In this document: one piece after another, positions 1 to 11,867 of the stretch
Layout: every line of letters starts with the position of its first letter
Position numbering within the stretch: the first letter of the stretch is position 1
Assembly (NCBI RefSeq): GCF_011759585.1
Contig: NZ_JAAOYV010000002.1
Location: 617,510-681,509, forward strand
Origin: Frigoribacterium endophyticum
GTDB taxonomy: Bacteria; Actinomycetota; Actinomycetes; Actinomycetales; Microbacteriaceae
Reading direction: 5' to 3'
Length of the DNA stretch: 64,000 nt
Notes under the pieces: model-generated
Database searches by the model: none
What the model was told of the DNA's origin: nothing
Seen by the model: only the letters and a program-made list of their open reading frames with translations
Position numbers and translations under genes: made by a program

Positions 1-1
1 C

Positions 2-298
2 CGCTACGACCTGGTGCCGGGGGTGCTCGACGACTTCCTGGCGTGGTTCCACGCCGAGATCGTGCCCGTGCGCACCGCGCAGGGCTTCACGGTCGAGTTC
101 GCGTACGCCGACCGCGAGGCCGAGCAGTTCACCTGGGCGGTCAGCGTGCCCGGCGACGCCGCGGCCTTCACCGCCCTCGAGCAGACGTACCTGGCCAGCG
201 AGGGCCGGGCCGCGGCGTTCGCCGGCCAGCCGACCCGCGTCGCCGTCTCGCACGTCGGCCTCGTCGAGACCGTCGTCGAGGCCGGCAGCCGCGCGTAG
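2..298 (+). CDS. NIPSNAP-like protein, 5' end cut off
   Basis: The reading frame is open from base 2, so the gene begins before the window; only the last 98 codons are present, ending in TAG at 296-298. The residues start YDLVPG and run through an FLAWF..EIVPVR stretch, then FTWAVSVPGDAAAF and a TYLASEGR-type segment. That pattern (pairing of an amphipathic helix, a WxVS strand and a Y-x-x-S-E-R motif) is typical of the small dimeric ferredoxin-fold NIPSNAP domain. NIPSNAP proteins in bacteria have no settled function. The GTG at 14 is probably an internal codon. The next gene is convergent, 60 nt away. Confidence 0.6.
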   Translation, partial: RYDLVPGVLDDFLAWFHAEIVPVRTAQGFTVEFAYADREAEQFTWAVSVPGDAAAFTALEQTYLASEGRAAAFAGQPTRVAVSHVGLVETVVEAGSRA

Positions 299-300
299 CG

Positions 301-325
301 CTGCGCCTGCGCCTGCACCTGCACC
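301..325. repeat. Short CTGCGC/CTGCAC tandem repeat
   Basis: About four copies of a six-base unit (CTGCGC, later CTGCAC) sit directly after the stop codon of the NIPSNAP-like gene. A small GC hairpin (CCGCC and GGCGG arms) follows at about 329-347. The pair lies between two convergent genes and could help end transcription, but no T-run is present. Confidence 0.35.
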
Positions 326-358
326 CACCGCCGGTCGGGGGCGGCAGGCGGCAGTGCG

Positions 359-1225
359 TCAGGCGGCGGAGACGCCGACCATCGCCGCGCTGCGCTCCCA
401 GAGGCCGCGCGAGAGCTCGCGGTCGCCGGCCTGCGCCGCGACGCGGCCGGGCGCCTTGAGGCGGTCGAAGTAGTTGCCGCTCGGGGCGGGCACCGAGGCC
501 GCGGCCGCGAGCCGGACGAGGGGCTCGGCGCCCTGCTCGGTGCTGATCGCGAGGTTCTTGGCGAGGCTGACGACGGGGCCGCCGCCGCCGAAGCTCGAGG
601 CGACGAAGCCGGGGTGGAAGGCGAAGGCGTCCACCGCGGTGCCGCGGAGGCGGCGCGCCAGCTCCCGCGTGAAGAGCACGTTCGCGAGCTTCGAGGTGCC
701 GTACGCCCGCATGCCGCCGAGCCAGGGGCCGGTCGAGGTGTCGAGGTCGTCGAGGTCGACGCGGCCCATGAGGTTGCCGGCGCTCGATGTCTGGACGATG
801 CGGACGGCGCCCGGCGGGACGTCCTGCGCGGTCTCGGTGAGCCGCGGCAGCAGGATCGAGGTCAGCAGGAAGGCCGCGAGGTGGTTGCTCTGCAGCGTCG
901 TCTCGAAGCCGTCGCCGGTGGTGCCGCGCTCGGGCATGAGGCCGCCGGCGTTGTTCGCCAGCACGTGGATGCGCGGGTGGTCGGCGAGCAGCTGCTCGCC
1001 GAGCGAGCGCACGGCGGCGAGGTCGGTGAAGTCGGCGAGGTAGGCCTGGCCGCCGACCTCGTCGGCGACGCGGCGGGTGCGCTCGGCGTTGCGCCCGACG
1101 ACGGCGACGGTGGCGCCGAGGCCCGACAGGGCGACCGCCGCAGCGCGGCCGATGCCCGAGCTCGCGCCGGTGATCACGACCGTGCGGTCGTCGAGTCGGG
1201 CGGGGGCGGGCAGCGTGACGGTCAT
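359..1225 (-). CDS. Short-chain dehydrogenase/reductase
   Basis: This 288-residue cytoplasmic protein is a classical SDR oxidoreductase. The Rossmann glycine motif TGASSGIG is at residues 19-26, NNAG at 91-94, the catalytic Ser at 147/148, and the YxxxK pair at Y175 and K179, all with the usual spacing. The length and the C-terminal half resemble the retinol-dehydrogenase/WW-oxidoreductase-like SDRs common in actinobacteria, usually NADP-dependent; the substrate cannot be told. I place the start at the ATG at 1225 rather than the GTG at 1234, because a TATCGT -10 box lies seven bases upstream, which fits a leaderless transcript. It stands alone: the genes on either side belong to other units. 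Confidence 0.9.
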   Translation of the reverse strand: MTVTLPAPARLDDRTVVITGASSGIGRAAAVALSGLGATVAVVGRNAERTRRVADEVGGQAYLADFTDLAAVRSLGEQLLADHPRIHVLANNAGGLMPERGTTGDGFETTLQSNHLAAFLLTSILLPRLTETAQDVPPGAVRIVQTSSAGNLMGRVDLDDLDTSTGPWLGGMRAYGTSKLANVLFTRELARRLRGTAVDAFAFHPGFVASSFGGGGPVVSLAKNLAISTEQGAEPLVRLAAAASVPAPSGNYFDRLKAPGRVAAQAGDRELSRGLWERSAAMVGVSAA

Positions 1226-1309
1226 GCCGTGCACGATAGCCGCGCGCCCCCCGCCCCGCCTGGGTGCGGGAGGAGGGGCGCGGGGCGGAGCACGGGAGGC
1301 GCGGTGCGG

Positions 1310-4361
<3,052 letters not shown>

Positions 4362-4388
4362 ATCGCCGAGACGGCCCGGCCACGCAGA

Positions 4389-4425
4389 GGAGGCGCGGTG
4401 CCGGTCAGACCGGCACCGCGCCTCC
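4389..4425 (-). terminator. Perfect 17-bp hairpin after the MMPL gene
   Basis: Arms at 4389-4405 and 4409-4425 are exact reverse complements around a three-base CAG loop. It lies 34 nt past the stop codon of the MMPL gene on the minus strand and upstream of the TetR operon, so it most likely ends the MMPL transcript. The arm contains the GGAGGCGCGGTG motif that recurs near other gene ends in this window. Confidence 0.8.
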
Positions 4426-4458
4426 CACGGTCGCTCCCCCGCGCTCGCGGGGCCCGGG

Positions 4459-7050
4459 CTAGGCCCGGTGCGCGCCGTCGCCGTCGTGCGACGTCGCCGG
4501 GACCGGCGCGTCGACCTCGGCGTCGGCCGCGACGTGCGAGTGGTGCTGCTCGTCGGCGGTGTGCGCGGCCGCCGGGTGCGAGCGCTCGAGCGAGGCGCCC
4601 TCCACGTCGACGTCGGGCAGGATGCGGTCGAGCCACTTGGGGATCCACCACGCGGCGTCGCCGAGCAGGTGCATCACGGCCGGGATCAGCAGCAGGCGGA
4701 CGACGAACGCGTCGACGAGCACGCCGAGCGCGAGGCCGAGGCCGATCGACTGGATCATCACCGAGTTCGAGAAGACGAAGCCGGAGAAGACCGCGGTCAT
4801 GATCAGGGCCGCCGCGATGACGACCGTCCGCCCGGCGTGCACGCCGCGCTGGACGGCGAGGCGGGCCGGGGCACCGTGCGCGAACGACTCGCGCATGCCG
4901 CTGACGAGGAAGAGCTGGTAGTCCATCGCGAGCCCGAAGAGCACGCCGACCATCAGGATCGGCAGGAAGCTCAGGATGGGCCCCGGGTCGTGCACGCCGA
5001 AGACCGGCGCGAGCCAGCCCCACTGGAACACCGCGGTGACGCCGCCGAAGGCCGCGAACAGCGACAGCACGAAGCCGAGCGTCGCCGTGATCGGCACGAG
5101 GATCGACCGGAACACGAAGATCAGGATGATCAGCGACAGCCCCACGACCACGAGCAGGTAGAGCGGCAGCGCCGAGGCGAGCTTCTCGCTGACGTCGATG
5201 TTGCCCGAGGCGTTGCCCGCGACGCCGAGCGCGGAGACGCCCTCGACGTCGAGCCCGCGGAGGTCGCGGACGAGCTGCTCGGTCGACTCGCTCGACGGGC
5301 CGCCCTGCGGGACCACCTGGAAGGCGAGGGTGCGGTCGTCGTCCGAGGCGCCGATCGGGGCCACCGCCACGACGTCGTCCTCGCCCTTGATCTCGGTGCC
5401 GATGCGCACCTGCTCGGCGACGAGGTCGTCCTCCGAGACGGCCTGGTCGAGGTCGGCGACGACGATCAGCGGGCCGTTGACGCCGGCGCCGAACTTGTCG
5501 TCGATCAACTTGTACGCCTTGTACGCGCTCGAGTCGACGGGCTCCGACGAGCCAGCCGGCAGGCCGAGGCGCATCGACAGCGCCGGGATGGCGACGATCA
5601 GCAGCACGGCGACGCCGGCGACCAGCGTGAGCACGGCACGGCCGGTGCGCATCGGCGAGGTGGGCACCTTGACCGGGCCGGTCTGGCCGACGCGGGCGCG
5701 CACCTTCTTGGTGAGGATGCGCATGCCGACCAGGCGCAGCAGCGCCGGGGTGAGCGTGACGGCGATGAGGATGGCGACGAAGACGCAGACCGCGCCGACG
5801 GTGCCCATCAGGCCGAGGAAGGGGATGCCCGTGAGGTTCAGCGCCAGGAGGGCGATGAGCACGGTCGAGCCGGCGAAGACGACGGCGTTGCCCGAGGTGC
5901 CGTTGGCGAGCCCGATCGACTCCTCGAGGGGCACCCCGTCGCGCAGTTGCTGCCGGTGGCGGTTGAGGATGAAGAGCGAGTAGTCGATGCCGACCGCCAG
6001 GCCGAGCATCACGCCCAGCACGGGGGTGACCGAGAGCATCTCGACGGTGCCCGAGAGGGCGAGCGAGGCGAGCACCCCGACGCCCACGCCGATCAGGGCG
6101 TTGACGAGCGGCAGGCCGGCGCCGATGAGGGTGCCGAGCATGACGAAGAGCACGATCGCGGCGATGACGACGCCGGCGACCTCGCCCGGGCCGAGGATCT
6201 CGGGGATGCTCGCGGCGATGTCGTTCGACACCTCGACCTCGACGCCGGCGATGTCGGCGCCCTGCATCTCCTCGACGAGGGCGTCCTTCGACTCCGTCGT
6301 CACGAGGTTGAGGGCCTTGTCGAACTGGATGCTGGCGACCGCGGTCGTCTCGTCCTTCGAGACCTGGCGGATCTCCTCCGCGAGGGCGAGCAGGTCGGCG
6401 CCGTCCTCCAACGTGGTCGACTGCGTCTCGAGCTCGGTGCGGCTGGCGTCGAGCGTGGCCTGCTGCTCGTCGATCTGCTGCTGGCCCGCGGTGATCTGGG
6501 CCTGCTGCGCGTCGAGCTGCGCCTGGGCGGCGGCGAGCTGACCCGCGGCCTCGGCCTGCGCCTTCGCCGCGTCGAGCTGCTGCTGGCCGGCGGTCAGCTG
6601 CGCCTGCGCGGCGTCGATCTGTGCCTGCCCGGCCTCGAGCTGCGCCGTTCCCGCGTCGATCTGGGCGCGCCCGTCGGTGACCTTCTGCGCCTGCTCCGCG
6701 AGCTGCGCCTGCGTGTCGAAGGGGTTCGTGGTGCCCTTGACGTCGTCGAGCTCCTCCGTCCGGGTGAGCAGGTCGGCGATCTCGGTCTTCTGCTCGTCGG
6801 TGAACGCCGAGTCGTCCGAGGTGGTGAAGACCACGGAGCCCGAGCCGCCGCTCGCCGCCGGGAACTTCTCGGAGAGCTCGTCGCTCACCGCCTGGGTCGC
6901 GGTGCCGGGGATGCTGACGGCGGAGGTCAGCGTGCCGCCGAACAGGGCGAAGGCGCCGCCGGCGAGGCCGAGCACGACGACCCACGCCACGATCACCAGC
7001 CAGGCGCGTCGGGCCGCGAGGCGGCCGAGTCGGTAGAGCAGTGTCGCCAT
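4459..7050 (-). CDS. MMPL/RND-superfamily transporter with long coiled-coil loop
   Basis: An 863-residue MMPL-type RND transporter. The first helix is at about residues 15-37. The first extracytoplasmic loop contains about 100 residues (about 115-215) of heptad-like AQxQL/AGQxQID repeats, a long predicted coiled coil. Helices 2-6 follow at about 280-420, a second external domain at about 510-640, and the last helices at 650-800. The conserved GxDYxxF elements are present twice (GIDYSLFILNRHR and AMDYQLFLVSGMRES). Such proteins move lipids or drugs across the membrane with proton coupling. The SD GGAGGA sits 8-9 bases before the ATG. A TetR gene precedes it on the same strand, 147 nt upstream. 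Confidence 0.93.
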   Translation of the reverse strand: MATLLYRLGRLAARRAWLVIVAWVVVLGLAGGAFALFGGTLTSAVSIPGTATQAVSDELSEKFPAASGGSGSVVFTTSDDSAFTDEQKTEIADLLTRTEELDDVKGTTNPFDTQAQLAEQAQKVTDGRAQIDAGTAQLEAGQAQIDAAQAQLTAGQQQLDAAKAQAEAAGQLAAAQAQLDAQQAQITAGQQQIDEQQATLDASRTELETQSTTLEDGADLLALAEEIRQVSKDETTAVASIQFDKALNLVTTESKDALVEEMQGADIAGVEVEVSNDIAASIPEILGPGEVAGVVIAAIVLFVMLGTLIGAGLPLVNALIGVGVGVLASLALSGTVEMLSVTPVLGVMLGLAVGIDYSLFILNRHRQQLRDGVPLEESIGLANGTSGNAVVFAGSTVLIALLALNLTGIPFLGLMGTVGAVCVFVAILIAVTLTPALLRLVGMRILTKKVRARVGQTGPVKVPTSPMRTGRAVLTLVAGVAVLLIVAIPALSMRLGLPAGSSEPVDSSAYKAYKLIDDKFGAGVNGPLIVVADLDQAVSEDDLVAEQVRIGTEIKGEDDVVAVAPIGASDDDRTLAFQVVPQGGPSSESTEQLVRDLRGLDVEGVSALGVAGNASGNIDVSEKLASALPLYLLVVVGLSLIILIFVFRSILVPITATLGFVLSLFAAFGGVTAVFQWGWLAPVFGVHDPGPILSFLPILMVGVLFGLAMDYQLFLVSGMRESFAHGAPARLAVQRGVHAGRTVVIAAALIMTAVFSGFVFSNSVMIQSIGLGLALGVLVDAFVVRLLLIPAVMHLLGDAAWWIPKWLDRILPDVDVEGASLERSHPAAAHTADEQHHSHVAADAEVDAPVPATSHDGDGAHRA

Positions 7051-7197
7051 GGTGGTGGTCCTCCAGGTGGGGCGGTGGTGGCCGTGCGGTGGTGGCCGGG
7101 GGCGGTGGGCCTCGCGTCGTCGGGAGGAGGGGCGGAGCAGCCGTGGTGCGGCGGGTCGGGGGGCGCCGGGTCGGGGCGCCCGGGGCGGTCGGGCAGG

Positions 7198-7860
7198 TCA
7201 GGTCCCGTCGGGGCCGCGGGCCGCGGGGTAGCCCGTGCGCACCGTCTCGACGAGACGGTCGAGCAGCTCGCCCCAGACCGCGCGCGACGCGTCGTCGAGC
7301 GCGCCGTCGGTACGGCGGACCCAGTGCACCGCGATCACGGCGATGCCGTGCATCAGCGAGCTGACGAGCAGCTCGACGTCGAGGTCGTCGACCTCGGAGC
7401 TGCGGCGGGCCGCGTCGGCCGAGAGGTGCTCGGTCGCCCGCGAGAAGACGTCCTGCATGACGTTCGGCTCGCCCGGCCCCTCGCTGCCGCCCTCGAGCAC
7501 GCGCCAGAGGTAGGCGATCACGGCCGGCAGGTCGATGCTGCGGAGGGCGAGGGTGACCTCGTCGAAGAGGGAGGCGCGGGTGAGCACCGCGGCGGGGGTC
7601 GCCACGGCCGCGGTGGCGGTCTGGAACTCCTCGACGGCGTTCGTGATGGCGACGGTGCCGAGGGTCAGCACCACCTGGTCGAGGCCGGAGAAGTGGTTGA
7701 AGATCGTGCGGCGCGACACGTCGGCACGCTCGGCGAGCTCGTCGACGCTGAACCTCGGGGCGCCCCGCTCGGCGATGAGGGCGTCGGCCGCGTCGAGGAT
7801 CGCCTGCCGGTGCCGCGCCTTGAGGGCGGCACGTCGGTCGAGGGCGGGAGCGGCGGTCAC
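7198..7860 (-). CDS. TetR-family regulator upstream of the MMPL pump
   Basis: A TetR regulator of about 220 residues with the helix-turn-helix near residues 36-63 (SVDELAERADVSRRTIFNHFSG). I choose the GTG at 7860 over the GTG at 7884 because a TAGTGT -10 box (minus strand, 7873-7868) lies seven bases before it, which fits a leaderless message. GTGCAC-containing repeats between 7875 and 7900 overlap the likely promoter and may be the autoregulatory operator. They share a TGCACCC core with the repeat near 4320. The gene is followed on the same strand by the MMPL transporter, its likely target. Confidence 0.85.
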   Translation of the reverse strand: MTAAPALDRRAALKARHRQAILDAADALIAERGAPRFSVDELAERADVSRRTIFNHFSGLDQVVLTLGTVAITNAVEEFQTATAAVATPAAVLTRASLFDEVTLALRSIDLPAVIAYLWRVLEGGSEGPGEPNVMQDVFSRATEHLSADAARRSSEVDDLDVELLVSSLMHGIAVIAVHWVRRTDGALDDASRAVWGELLDRLVETVRTGYPAARGPDGT

Positions 7861-7942
7861 GGTGATTACACTAAGTGCACCCACGCACTCGGTGCACCCT
7901 GCTCTGGGCGCATTCCCAGGCCCCCTGAGCCCCGGGCCGTCG

Positions 7943-10372
7943 TCAGGGCCGGAGCCGCCGCCCGAGGTACGGCGCCGTCCGGCTCGCCGTGCTCGCCGCG
8001 ACCTCGCGCGGGGTGCCGCTCGCGACGACCTGCCCGCCCGCGTCGCCGCCGCCCGGGCCGAGGTCGATCACGTGGTCGGCCGCCGCGACGACGTCCATCG
8101 CGTGCTCGACGAGCACCACGGTGCCGCCGGCGTCGACGAGCCGCTGCAGCTGGGCGACGAGCAGCTCGACGTCGGCCGGGTGCAGCCCCGTCGTCGGCTC
8201 GTCGAGGAGGTACAGCGTGTGGCCGCCGCGGGCGCGCTGCAGCTCGGTCGCCAGCTTGATGCGCTGCGCCTCGCCGCCCGACAGCTCGGGGGCCGGCTGC
8301 CCGAGCCGCAGGTAGCCGAGGCCCACCTGCCGCAGGGCCTCGAGCGCCCGGGCGGCGGCGGGCACCTCGGCGAGGAAGCCCGCGGCCTCCTCGACGGTCA
8401 TGCCGAGCACGTCGGCGACGGTGGCCCCGTGCCAGGTGACCTCGAGCGTCTCGGGCGCGTAGCGCGACCCGTGGCACTCCGGGCACGGCGCGTACGAGCC
8501 GGGCAGGAAGAGCAGCTCGACCGAGACCGACCCCTCGCCCTGGCAGACCTCGCACCGGCCGCCCACGACGTTGAACGAGAAGCGGCCGGCGCCCCAGCCG
8601 CGGGCCCGCGCCTCGTCGGTGGCCGCGAAGGAGGCGCGGACCGCGTCGAAGAGGCCGGTGTACGTCGCGAGGTTCGAGCGCGGGGTCCGCCCGATCGGCT
8701 TCTGGTCGACCTGCACGACGCGGTCGACGCCGGGGTGCTCGACCGCCCGCTCGGCGACGACGTGGCCGACCAGGGTCGACTTGCCGGAGCCGGAGACGCC
8801 CGTGACCGCGGTCAGCACGCCGAGGGGCACGTCGACGTCGAGCGCTCGGAGGTTGTGCCGGGTGACGTCGCGGAGCTCCAGCCACGCGGCCGCGGTGCGC
8901 GGCTCGCGATCGGCGGGGCGCGCCTCCTCGGCTCCCAGGAATCGGCGGGTCACCGACGCCTCGACGTCGGCCAGCCCGGCGACCGGGCCGCTGTAGAGCA
9001 CCTCGCCGCCGCCCGCCCCGGCGGCGGGCCCGACGTCGACGACCCAGTCGGCGCGGCGCACGACGTCCATGTCGTGCTCGACGACGAAGACGCTGTTGCC
9101 GCTCGCGACGAGCTGCTCGAGCACCTCGACGAGGGGCTCGGCGTCGGCCGGGTGCAGCCCGGCGCTCGGCTCGTCGAGCACGTAGACGACGCCGAACAGG
9201 CCCGAGCGCAGCTGCGTCGCGATGCGCAGGCGCTGCATCTCGCCGGGCGAGAGCGTCGGGGTGGCCCGGCCGAGGCTGAGGTAGCCGAGGCCGAGCTCGG
9301 TCAGCACCTCGACCCGCGCGAGCAGGTCGCGGCTGATCGCGACCGCGACCTCGGTGCGCTCGCCCGACGACGCGCGCGACGTCGCGACGCCGGCGTCGGT
9401 GATGGCCGCGATCGGCCGCAGCAGCTCGGCGACCTCGGTGAGCGGCAGCGCGTTCAGCTCGGCGACCGTGCGGCCCGCGACCGTCACCGCGAGCGCCGCC
9501 CGGGTGAGGCCGGTGCCGCCGCAGAGCGAGCACGGCCCCGACTCGACGAACTGCAGCACCTTCGTCCGCTGCGTCTCGCTCTGCGAGTCGGCGAGGGTGT
9601 GCAGCACGAACTGCCGGGCGCTCCAGAAGCGCCCCTTGTACGGCTTGGCGACGCGGTCGCGCTGGGGCTGCACCTCGACCACGGGCTGCTCCTCGGTGAA
9701 GAGCAGCCAGTCGCGGTCCTCCCGCGACAGCTCCCGCCACGGCCGGTCGACGTCGTAGCCCAGCACGGCGGTGACGTCGCGGAGGTTCTTGCCCTGCCAG
9801 GCGCCCGGCCACGCCGCGATCGCGCCGTCGCGGATGCTCAGCGACGGGTCACGGACGGCCGAGGCCTCGGTCACCTCGTGCGCGACGCCGAGGCCGTGGC
9901 AGCGCGGGCACGCGCCGGCCACGGTGTTCGGCGAGAACGAGTCGGACTCGAGGCGGTCGGCGCCCTCGGGGTAGGTGCCCGCGCGCGACCACAGCATGCG
10001 GACGGAGTTCGACAGCGTCGTCACCGTGCCGACCGACGAGCGCGAGCTGGGAGCGCCGCGGCGCTGCTGCAGCGCGACGGCGGGCGGCAGGCCCGTGATC
10101 GAGTCGACCCGGGGCGTCGACCCCTGCGCGATCAGCCGGCGGGCGTAGGGGGCCACCGACTCGAGGAACCTCCGCTGCGCCTCGGCGAAGACGGTGCCGA
10201 AGGCGAGCGACGACTTGCCCGAGCCGGAGACCCCGGTGAACGCGACGATGCGGTCGCGGGGCACGTCGACGTCGACGGCCCGCAGGTTGTTCTCGCGGGC
10301 GCCCCGCACCCGCACGAAGCCGTCGACCGGGTCGGGGGCGGACGAGGAGGCGCGGGTGCGGTCGGCAGGCAT
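7943..10372 (-). CDS. UvrA-like ABC ATPase, short form
   Basis: An 809-residue protein built like UvrA but about 150 residues shorter than true excinuclease subunit A. Both nucleotide-binding halves are intact, with Walker A GVSGSGKS twice (near residues 42 and 490) and ABC signatures LSPGEMQRLRIA and LSGGEAQRIKLA. CxxC zinc modules are visible (CPRCHG, CSLCGG, CEVCQGEG, CPECHG). The shortness suggests it lacks the UvrB-binding insertion. Such paralogues, like DrrC of anthracycline producers, are linked to tolerance of DNA-binding drugs and not to general excision repair. The start ATG at 10372 has a TACCAT box seven bases upstream (leaderless). No uvrB or uvrC is nearby. Confidence 0.88.
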   Translation of the reverse strand: MPADRTRASSSAPDPVDGFVRVRGARENNLRAVDVDVPRDRIVAFTGVSGSGKSSLAFGTVFAEAQRRFLESVAPYARRLIAQGSTPRVDSITGLPPAVALQQRRGAPSSRSSVGTVTTLSNSVRMLWSRAGTYPEGADRLESDSFSPNTVAGACPRCHGLGVAHEVTEASAVRDPSLSIRDGAIAAWPGAWQGKNLRDVTAVLGYDVDRPWRELSREDRDWLLFTEEQPVVEVQPQRDRVAKPYKGRFWSARQFVLHTLADSQSETQRTKVLQFVESGPCSLCGGTGLTRAALAVTVAGRTVAELNALPLTEVAELLRPIAAITDAGVATSRASSGERTEVAVAISRDLLARVEVLTELGLGYLSLGRATPTLSPGEMQRLRIATQLRSGLFGVVYVLDEPSAGLHPADAEPLVEVLEQLVASGNSVFVVEHDMDVVRRADWVVDVGPAAGAGGGEVLYSGPVAGLADVEASVTRRFLGAEEARPADREPRTAAAWLELRDVTRHNLRALDVDVPLGVLTAVTGVSGSGKSTLVGHVVAERAVEHPGVDRVVQVDQKPIGRTPRSNLATYTGLFDAVRASFAATDEARARGWGAGRFSFNVVGGRCEVCQGEGSVSVELLFLPGSYAPCPECHGSRYAPETLEVTWHGATVADVLGMTVEEAAGFLAEVPAAARALEALRQVGLGYLRLGQPAPELSGGEAQRIKLATELQRARGGHTLYLLDEPTTGLHPADVELLVAQLQRLVDAGGTVVLVEHAMDVVAAADHVIDLGPGGGDAGGQVVASGTPREVAASTASRTAPYLGRRLRP

Positions 10373-10417
10373 CCGGTGGATGGTAGGCGGCCGCTCCGCG
10401 GCGGGGCCGGGGAGACT

Positions 10418-10461
10418 CCCGGGCAGACGACCTTGTCTGCCCGGGCGCGCGTGGCTAGCGT
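10418..10461 (+). promoter_or_regulatory. Promoter with overlapping perfect inverted repeat
   Basis: CCCGGGCAGAC at 10418-10428 and GTCTGCCCGGG at 10435-10445 form an exact 11-base inverted repeat with a six-base centre. TTGTCT (10433-10438) and TAGCGT (10456-10461) are spaced by 17 bases and make a good vegetative -35/-10 pair on the plus strand. The repeat covers the -35 box, as expected of a repressor operator. The transcript would run into the tiny ORF and the SGNH-GAF gene. Confidence 0.65.
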
Positions 10462-10554
10462 GGGGGGGACGACGCCCGGGGGGCGTCGGGGCACGAGGCA
10501 GCACCGCTGCACACCGACTCGTCGCCGGCGACACCGGATCAGGGAGACAGCACG

Positions 10555-10620
10555 ATGGGCGAGACGACGCAGGGCGGCTCGGGGCGCACGGGGGCGCACG
10601 GCGCCGGGGCGACGTCGTGA
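10555..10620 (+). CDS. Tiny 21-residue leader ORF
   Basis: ATG at 10555 begins a 21-codon frame rich in Gly, Thr, Ala and Ser (starts MGETTQGG, ends GATS). An AGGGAGA ribosome site lies seven bases upstream, and the TGA at 10618-10620 overlaps the GTG of the next gene (GTGA). The promoter at 10418-10461 points at it. The next gene has no ribosome site of its own beyond this frame, so the likely role is translational coupling. A function for the peptide itself cannot be claimed. Confidence 0.5.
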   Translation: MGETTQGGSGRTGAHGAGATS

Positions 10621-11837
10621 ACCCGGCCGCGCGCCTCCTCCTCTCCCCCGCCCTCGCGGCCCGGTACGCCTGGCTCTGCGCCCGGTCGACGACGACGCCG
10701 CGGCCCCGCGACGTGCCCTTCGGCGCCGGGGCGGGCCTCGACCCCGACCGGGTCCTCATCGTGGGCGCCGGGCCCGCCGTGGGCTGGGGCACGAGCTCGC
10801 ACTCGGTCGCCCTGCCGGGCCGGCTCGCGCGGCGCCTGGCCCGCCGCACCGGCCGGGGCTCGCACGTCGCGGCCCTCGCCGACCCGACGCACCGGGTGCC
10901 GTCGCTGCACGCCGTGCTCGGGGACGCCTTCCTCGAGAACTGGGACGTCGTGGTGGTGACGCTCGGGGCCGCCGAGGCGATGACCCTGCGGTCGCCCCGC
11001 GCCTGCGCCCGCGACCTCGACGGCCTCGTCTCGACGCTGCTCGAGCGCACGAGGCCGTGCGCGAGGGTGGTCGTGGCCTCCACTCCCCTGGCCGACGCGC
11101 TCGGCACGTTCGGGGTGCAGCCGACGGCCGTCGCCGAGCGCCACTCGGCCCTGCTGGCGGAGGTCTCGGCGGGGGTCTGCGCCGAGCACGCCCGGGTCAC
11201 CCACCTGACGCTGCCGACGGGGGGAGGCGCGGAGACCGTCGACGACGACCGGTCGCCGGGTCGTGCGGAGGCCACGGCCGAGCTCTACGAGAGCTGGGCG
11301 GAGGCGCTCAGTGAGCACGTCGCACCTCTGCTGCACGCCCAGCGGGCGCGCATCGACTCGCCGCAGCGGGCCCGGAGCCGGCCGCAGCCCGAGGCGACGC
11401 GGCTCGAGGCGATCGCCGCGTCGGGCGTCGTGCAGCCCGAGCCGGAGGCGGCCTTCCAGCAGATCACCGACCAGGCCAGGGCCCTGTTCGAGACCGACGG
11501 CGCCGCGTTCAACCTCGTGCTCGACGACCACCAGTGGAACGTCGTGAGCACCCTCGGGTCGAGCACGGCCGTGCCGCTCAGCGAGTCGTTCTGCGCGACG
11601 ACGGTCGACGCCGACGAGCCCTTCGTCGTGGCGGACGCCTGGGAGACGACCCTGACGGTGCCCCGCAACGACATCCGGTTCTACGCCGGCTACCCGGTGC
11701 ACACCGCGGAGGGCATCCGCATCGGGGCGCTCTGCGTCTTCGACCCGGAGCCCCGCGACGTGCGGGGCCTGCCGCTCGACGCCCTGCGCGAGCTGGCCCT
11801 CGACATCGAGCGGGAGCTCTGGCGCCGAGCCGCCTAG
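10617..11837 (+). CDS. SGNH-like / GAF two-domain protein
   Basis: A 406-residue cytoplasmic protein. Residues about 40-230 look like an SGNH/GDSL hydrolase fold (DRVLIVGAGPAVGWGT, then VVVVTLGAAEA, then RVVVASTPL). The block that should carry the catalytic GDS reads GAG, so the nucleophilic serine is missing and this half is probably inactive or a binding domain. Residues about 275-405 form a GAF domain (FETDGAAFNLVLDD, SESFCATTV, FYAGYPVHTAEGIRIGALCVFD) of the type that senses small molecules or redox state. The start GTG overlaps the TGA of the upstream tiny ORF. It converges on tatA 30 nt downstream. Confidence 0.75.
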   Translation: MNPAARLLLSPALAARYAWLCARSTTTPRPRDVPFGAGAGLDPDRVLIVGAGPAVGWGTSSHSVALPGRLARRLARRTGRGSHVAALADPTHRVPSLHAVLGDAFLENWDVVVVTLGAAEAMTLRSPRACARDLDGLVSTLLERTRPCARVVVASTPLADALGTFGVQPTAVAERHSALLAEVSAGVCAEHARVTHLTLPTGGGAETVDDDRSPGRAEATAELYESWAEALSEHVAPLLHAQRARIDSPQRARSRPQPEATRLEAIAASGVVQPEPEAAFQQITDQARALFETDGAAFNLVLDDHQWNVVSTLGSSTAVPLSESFCATTVDADEPFVVADAWETTLTVPRNDIRFYAGYPVHTAEGIRIGALCVFDPEPRDVRGLPLDALRELALDIERELWRRAA

Positions 11838-11867
11838 CGCGCCGGGCTGCCCAGCGCGCCGCGGCGC

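Noticed and set aside
5000-8259. Very long plus-strand frames over the MMPL/TetR region
   Set aside because: Antisense shadows in very high-GC DNA; translated sequences are low-complexity Arg/Gly/Asp-rich with no domain.
7943-10372. True excinuclease uvrA
   Set aside because: The protein is about 150 residues shorter than UvrA, apparently lacks the UvrB-binding insertion, and has no uvr neighbours.
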